DNA of 5,168 nt. Source: Candidatus Falkowbacteria bacterium HGW-Falkowbacteria-2 (lineage in GTDB: Bacteria > Patescibacteriota > Patescibacteriia > Patescibacteriales > UBA12465). The DNA lies in the NCBI GenBank assembly GCA_002841655.1, contig PHAH01000059.1:1-5168 (forward strand). The letters are read 5' to 3'. Every line of letters starts with the position of its first letter. Positions within the stretch are counted from its first letter, which is position 1. Shown here piece by piece: positions 4,362 to 5,168 of this stretch. The position numbers were made by a program, and so were the translations under genes. Under the pieces are notes generated by a model. That model was not told where the DNA came from. It worked only from the letters and a program-made list of their open reading frames with translations, and ran no database searches.

Positions 4362-5168
4362 ATGCTACTTAGCGTCCCCTTGTCGGCTCTTAACCGAGTC
4401 GGCAAAACCACAGCTCAAACTCTCAAGAAGCTCGGACTAGAAACGGTCCAAGACCTCCTTTTATATTTCCCTTTTCGCTATGACGACTTCACTAAAGTAA
4501 CTCCCATTGATGAGGTCGATGCCGGACAAAATGTCAGCATTGCCGGTACGATTGAAATGATTCAAAACAAACGTAGTGCTCGTCAGCGCCGTCAGCTGAC
4601 CGAAGCCTTGGTGAGTGATGATACAGGACTAATAAAAGTGGTGTGGTTCAATCAACCCTTCATCGCTCAGAATTTAAAAGCCGGCGATAAAGTATCGCTT
4701 GCCGGGAAAACCGCGGAAAGCTACGGACAGCTGTCCCTCATTGCCCCCCAATATGAAAAGATTGGTCCTGGTGGACTAATTCACACTCAAGGGTTGGTGC
4801 CCGTATATCATCTTAGTTCTGACCTTACTCAAAAACAACTACGTTTTTTAATTAACCAAGCCCTGCCTGCCACTGAGAAGATGACGGAGTGGTTACCAGA
4901 TAATTTGTTGAAAGAGTTGAAGCTCCTCTCTTTGCCTGTCGCCATCAAGCAAGCACACTTCCCGGAAAATATTGAAGAAGCTCAAGAAGCCAGGAAGCGT
5001 CTTGGCTTCAGCGAGTTGTTCTTACGTCAGCTGCGCTCACAAATGATTAAGCAGGAGTTAAAGAACAAGCCGGCACCGAAGATTGATTTCCAGGAAATGA
5101 TGACGCGGCAATTTGTGCAAGCCTTGCCCTTTAACTTAACCGCCGGACAGAAACAAGCAGCTTGGGAA
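4362..5168 (+). CDS. recG: ATP-dependent DNA helicase RecG, N-terminal 269 residues (3' end outside the window)
   Basis: RecG is a cytoplasmic double-stranded DNA translocase that remodels stalled replication forks and branch-migrates Holliday junctions. The frame is open from ATG 4362 to the window end with no stop. Residues 7-43 (LSALNRVGKTTAQTLKKLG, then LLLYFPFRYDDF) form the conserved N-terminal helical element. About 46-135 is the OB-fold wedge domain that splits the junction (VSIAGTIEM, LIKVVWFNQPF, GDKVSLAGK). LVPVYHLSSDLTQKQLR (145-161) and ARKRLGFSELFLRQL (210-224) are typical RecG linker motifs. LTAGQKQAAWE at 259-269 begins the helicase domain just before Walker A, which is outside. 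ATG 4362 fits the family's usual N-terminus. There is no Shine-Dalgarno: the six bases before the ATG directly follow a terminator T tract, and I see no clear promoter, so how the gene is expressed is open. Confidence 0.96.
   Translation, partial: MLLSVPLSALNRVGKTTAQTLKKLGLETVQDLLLYFPFRYDDFTKVTPIDEVDAGQNVSIAGTIEMIQNKRSARQRRQLTEALVSDDTGLIKVVWFNQPFIAQNLKAGDKVSLAGKTAESYGQLSLIAPQYEKIGPGGLIHTQGLVPVYHLSSDLTQKQLRFLINQALPATEKMTEWLPDNLLKELKLLSLPVAIKQAHFPENIEEAQEARKRLGFSELFLRQLRSQMIKQELKNKPAPKIDFQEMMTRQFVQALPFNLTAGQKQAAWE

Noticed and set aside
1..5168. UGA reassigned to glycine or tryptophan, as in some CPR lineages
   Set aside because: No in-frame TGA occurs in the genes read and tryptophan uses TGG. 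Six TAA/TAG stops are too few to infer a changed code.
1..5168. Mobile element, CRISPR array, toxin-antitoxin or defence system
   Set aside because: I found no transposase, integrase, long inverted or regularly spaced repeats, nor any paired small genes in either strand.

Overview
The window is 5.2 kb of bacterial chromosome at moderate GC. It suggests a small-genome member of the Candidate Phyla Radiation (Patescibacteria). This is inferred from four things: a short-LID adenylate kinase; a two-TM protein with a charged C-terminal domain of a type I recall from that group; a tRNA-Arg with anticodon GCG instead of the usual bacterial ACG; and the lack of a clear Shine-Dalgarno sequence before every start. 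All six visible stop codons are TAA or TAG. No in-frame TGA occurs in the genes read, so nothing shows whether UGA is reassigned. The phylum call is tentative.

Layout: (1) 1-312, the C-terminal part of adenylate kinase (+), closed by a hairpin terminator. (2) 377-922 (-), a six-TM protein of unknown function. (3) 959-1093, an intergenic stretch with a strong minus-strand terminator, a second hairpin and a promoter-like element that together could form a roughly 100-nt small RNA. (4) 1117-1590 (-), a conserved cysteine-bearing protein of unknown function. (5) 1689-2840 (-), a membrane-anchored alpha/beta hydrolase of the proline iminopeptidase type. (6) 2984-3385 (-), a GNAT acetyltransferase. 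(7) 3466-3554 (-), tRNA-Ser(GCU). (8) 3681-4205 (+), a two-TM protein. (9) 4238-4309 (+), tRNA-Arg(GCG). (10) 4362 to the window end (+), the N-terminal half of the RecG helicase.

The plus-strand genes at both ends are housekeeping (nucleotide balance, recombination and replication-fork repair). Between them lies a minus-strand block that looks accessory. Its genes mostly have their own TATAAT-type promoters, several with the extended TGn motif, and often their own hairpin terminators, so they appear to be mainly single-gene transcription units. The hydrolase and GNAT genes look more AT-rich than adk and recG in the stretches I counted, which would fit separate acquisition. I see no mobile element, CRISPR array or toxin-antitoxin pair, and no multi-gene system with an obvious joint function. 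The most unusual points are the possible intergenic sRNA, the GCG anticodon, the likely leaderless start of the GNAT gene, and the terminator that abuts the recG start codon.
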